DNA of 64,000 bases from Membranipora membranacea. Its lineage: Eukaryota > Bryozoa > Gymnolaemata > Cheilostomatida > Membraniporidae. The position numbers and the translations under genes were made by a program. The notes under the pieces were generated by a model, which was not told the origin of the DNA, ran no database searches, and saw only the letters and a program-made list of their open reading frames with translations. This document shows, piece after piece, positions 62,208 through 64,000 of this stretch. Location of the stretch: NCBI GenBank assembly GCA_914767715.1, contig OU612072.1:6510001-6574000 (forward strand). Reading direction: 5' to 3'. Each line of letters starts with the position of its first letter. The stretch's first letter is position 1.

Positions 62208-63876
62208 TCACTCCTCCGGATTCCTTCCTGGTTGGGGACTATCCCAGGCTTGCTGAGCTCTGTTATCTTCTCCTACTGTAAAATATGATATGATATTGTT
62301 AAACACATATGTAAGACCGAGAAGTAACTGTTACTCCTTTTTTTTGACAATAGGCAAAAGTGTGGCATGTACTGTGGAAAGAAAAATCCCATTCACAGTC
62401 GGTCTCAACTAGATGACTGTGTATGGGATTTTTCTTTTGCATTGATTATTAATAATCAATTTTTTTCCATAAAACAAGTCGTGCTTTTACCTATTTTACA
62501 GCAGATCCATGATAAAATTGGATGTATTTCACTTTTTAACTTTTAGCTTGATGATAAAAATTTTGAATAAAGAGCTGAACACTTACAGTCTTGCTGTGTA
62601 CAGCCTTCATTATTCAAATCAAGAGAATTTCAGGATGCTTGAATTATGATTTATCAGGCCTTGTTGTGAAAATTTGTACTTTGTCTTAAACTATAAATAA
62701 TTACCTTCATCCTCGCCGCTGACGGGGTTGGAAATGCATGGGGGACCGTGTCTTGTTATTGAGACAATCTACAATATTCAAAGAAAAACAAACAAGATGA
62801 ATCTTAGAAACCAAAAAGATTGGGCCAAATTGGAATTCACAGGGTAGTGAGGCTAACAGAAAATTCAGCTCAGCTAAAGAAGCTATCAAAAAAATCTGAA
62901 GCAGTATCAGGGCTTCAATGGGCATGGCCCATTTATCTATCACTTGCAAGTTGAGATTAACTGGTCCACAAAAATGTTCAATCTGGTGCAATTATTCATG
63001 AATTTGGCGCGAATGTATTTGCATGCCCAAAATAGTGAAAAAAATCTAGAGAGAACATGGCTAGCGTGACACGGAAAAGGAGTGCCCATATTCCTAAACT
63101 AATAGAAATATTTCTTTATCAGAAAATAAGCTTTTTCTACCTTTGGTTCCTTCTGGTTTGCAGCTAGGTATGCGGAATGAGCTGGTACATGTGATCTGTG
63201 ATGGTCCTTCAGTTTCTCTACATCAGGGGTTTCAAAATGGCAGAATTCAAAGAAGTAGCATTTACCAGGTGACGTTATGCAACCTGGCTCAGTTCTCTGA
63301 TGAATGCCATGCTATAAATAAAACATGTAAGTATGTAGACAATATCCAGCATAAAGCCATATCAGTGTAAATTTAAAAGAATCTATTTAAGACTTTTTGA
63401 ATGTGAATTTTCTCCATCAACTTGACTGACTTCCTCGTTTTCACAAATTCATACAATCAGATCTTTTATGATTTTGATTATGATTCTTAGCCTGATTACT
63501 GGATGTTCAAGGTTTTTGTTCTTAGTTGGATGTATTAAAGCATAACATACTCCAAGACCAGTGTTGATTGAGTCACACAGGACGTAACAGGAAGCCAATA
63601 ATATAACCACACATTTGTGACACTCGTTAATCAGACAATTTGTTAAGTAGAAGTATATGATCCCATTTGTCTCCTGTGGCCACACAAGTGGTTGATAATG
63701 AAATGCTTCTACCAGCTATCCCGACACAGTTTCAGCGCTTAAACTAACCCCCCTCCCCACTAAGGATTGATGTTCAGATCTCTTTATTAACCAGGTTGAC
63801 TCACCTTAATCTTAGAAGAGAAGTTGTTATTACATTGTGAGCAATGAAACTTCAGCTGGTCTTGAAAAGGATCCTC
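62208..63876 (-). CDS. Partial RING/TRAF zinc-finger gene, duplicate of the 44.8-kb gene
   Basis: Four exons (63805-63876, 63141-63311, 62705-62768, 62208-62275) are nearly identical to the last four exons of the gene at 44818-49423, with the same phases and the same TGA stop. Visible changes are few: CSHC to CSQC in the first of these exons, and HDIHQRIE to HGIHQRTE in the next. The 5' exons must lie to the right of the window. The conserved frame and tail in both copies support the unusual MATH-less C-terminus being real coding sequence. Confidence 0.75.
62364..62480. repeat. AT-rich dispersed repeat with intact inner hairpin
   Basis: Duplicate of the 44984 copy, but with a longer inner inverted repeat: GAAAAATCCCATTCACAGTC pairs with GACTGTGTATGGGATTTTTC. 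The other copy has lost part of it. Confidence 0.5.
63689..63750 (+). mobile_element. Half copy of the foldback miniature element, duplicated
   Basis: Same half element as at 46472, carried along by the segmental duplication. Confidence 0.5.
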
Positions 63877-64000
63877 CTGAAAAAGAATAAGGTACGGTGT
63901 AAGAAAACTTTTGCCGCTACGTAATTTTACAACTGTGTCTGTGATCAATATGATAAATGTATAAATGGAAGCAATATTGGTATAACAACAGAGTATCAAC

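Larger units (their letters stand above)
61732..64000. repeat. Segmental duplication, right copy (runs off the window)
   Basis: Direct-orientation copy of 44328-46930. Similarity begins abruptly at TAATATTGTTTTTTATATTT and continues to the window edge. Confidence 0.9.

Overview
This is a piece of an AT-rich, repeat-rich invertebrate animal nuclear genome. The evidence is spliced genes with GT-AG introns, a TRAF (TNF-receptor-associated factor) gene family, several kinds of short DNA transposon and a LINE. There is no operon structure and no sign of bacterial genes. The species cannot be named from sequence alone.

Nearly everything that codes is TRAF-related and lies on the minus strand, so genes read from high to low coordinates. 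From 0.3 to 42.9 kb there is a head-to-tail array of four units. The first-transcribed unit (unit 4, 34.2-42.9 kb) is complete: 12 coding exons, 581 aa, with an atypical RING, two TRAF-type zinc-finger segments, a short coiled coil and a C-terminal MATH/TRAF-C domain. Unit 3 (24.7-32.0 kb) is a pseudogene with several independent lesions. Unit 2 (13.8-22.2 kb) keeps exons 4-12 intact but has only a broken piece of exon 3. Unit 1 (0.3-5.1 kb) keeps exons 5-12. Stop codons are spaced 13.4, 10.9 and 9.5 kb apart; most of the difference comes from insertions (a 1.7-kb LINE in unit 2, a 0.56-kb element in unit 3, and a block with an old exon pair between units 1 and 2).

From 44.8 to 64 kb there are three further TRAF-like genes, also minus strand. 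They encode a RING half-split over two exons plus zinc fingers and then stop, with no coiled coil or MATH domain: one at 44.8-49.4 kb (first exon not found), one at 53.0-56.8 kb (complete, about 226 aa) and a partial one at 62.2-63.9 kb. The last is a near-identical copy of the 3' part of the first and runs off the right edge.

The rest is introns and intergenic DNA filled with mobile elements: two tandem hAT-like elements sharing a target site, an 80-bp palindromic hAT-like element in two 3' UTRs, a TA-flanked long-armed element, foldback elements, a degenerate tandem repeat, and a 26-bp intronic minisatellite whose two sequence types differ only by T/C changes on one strand. Functionally, the locus looks like an expanding immune or stress signalling adaptor cluster. 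One gene has the full adaptor layout, two copies have zinc-finger plus MATH parts without a RING, and the others have RING plus zinc-finger parts without a MATH domain.
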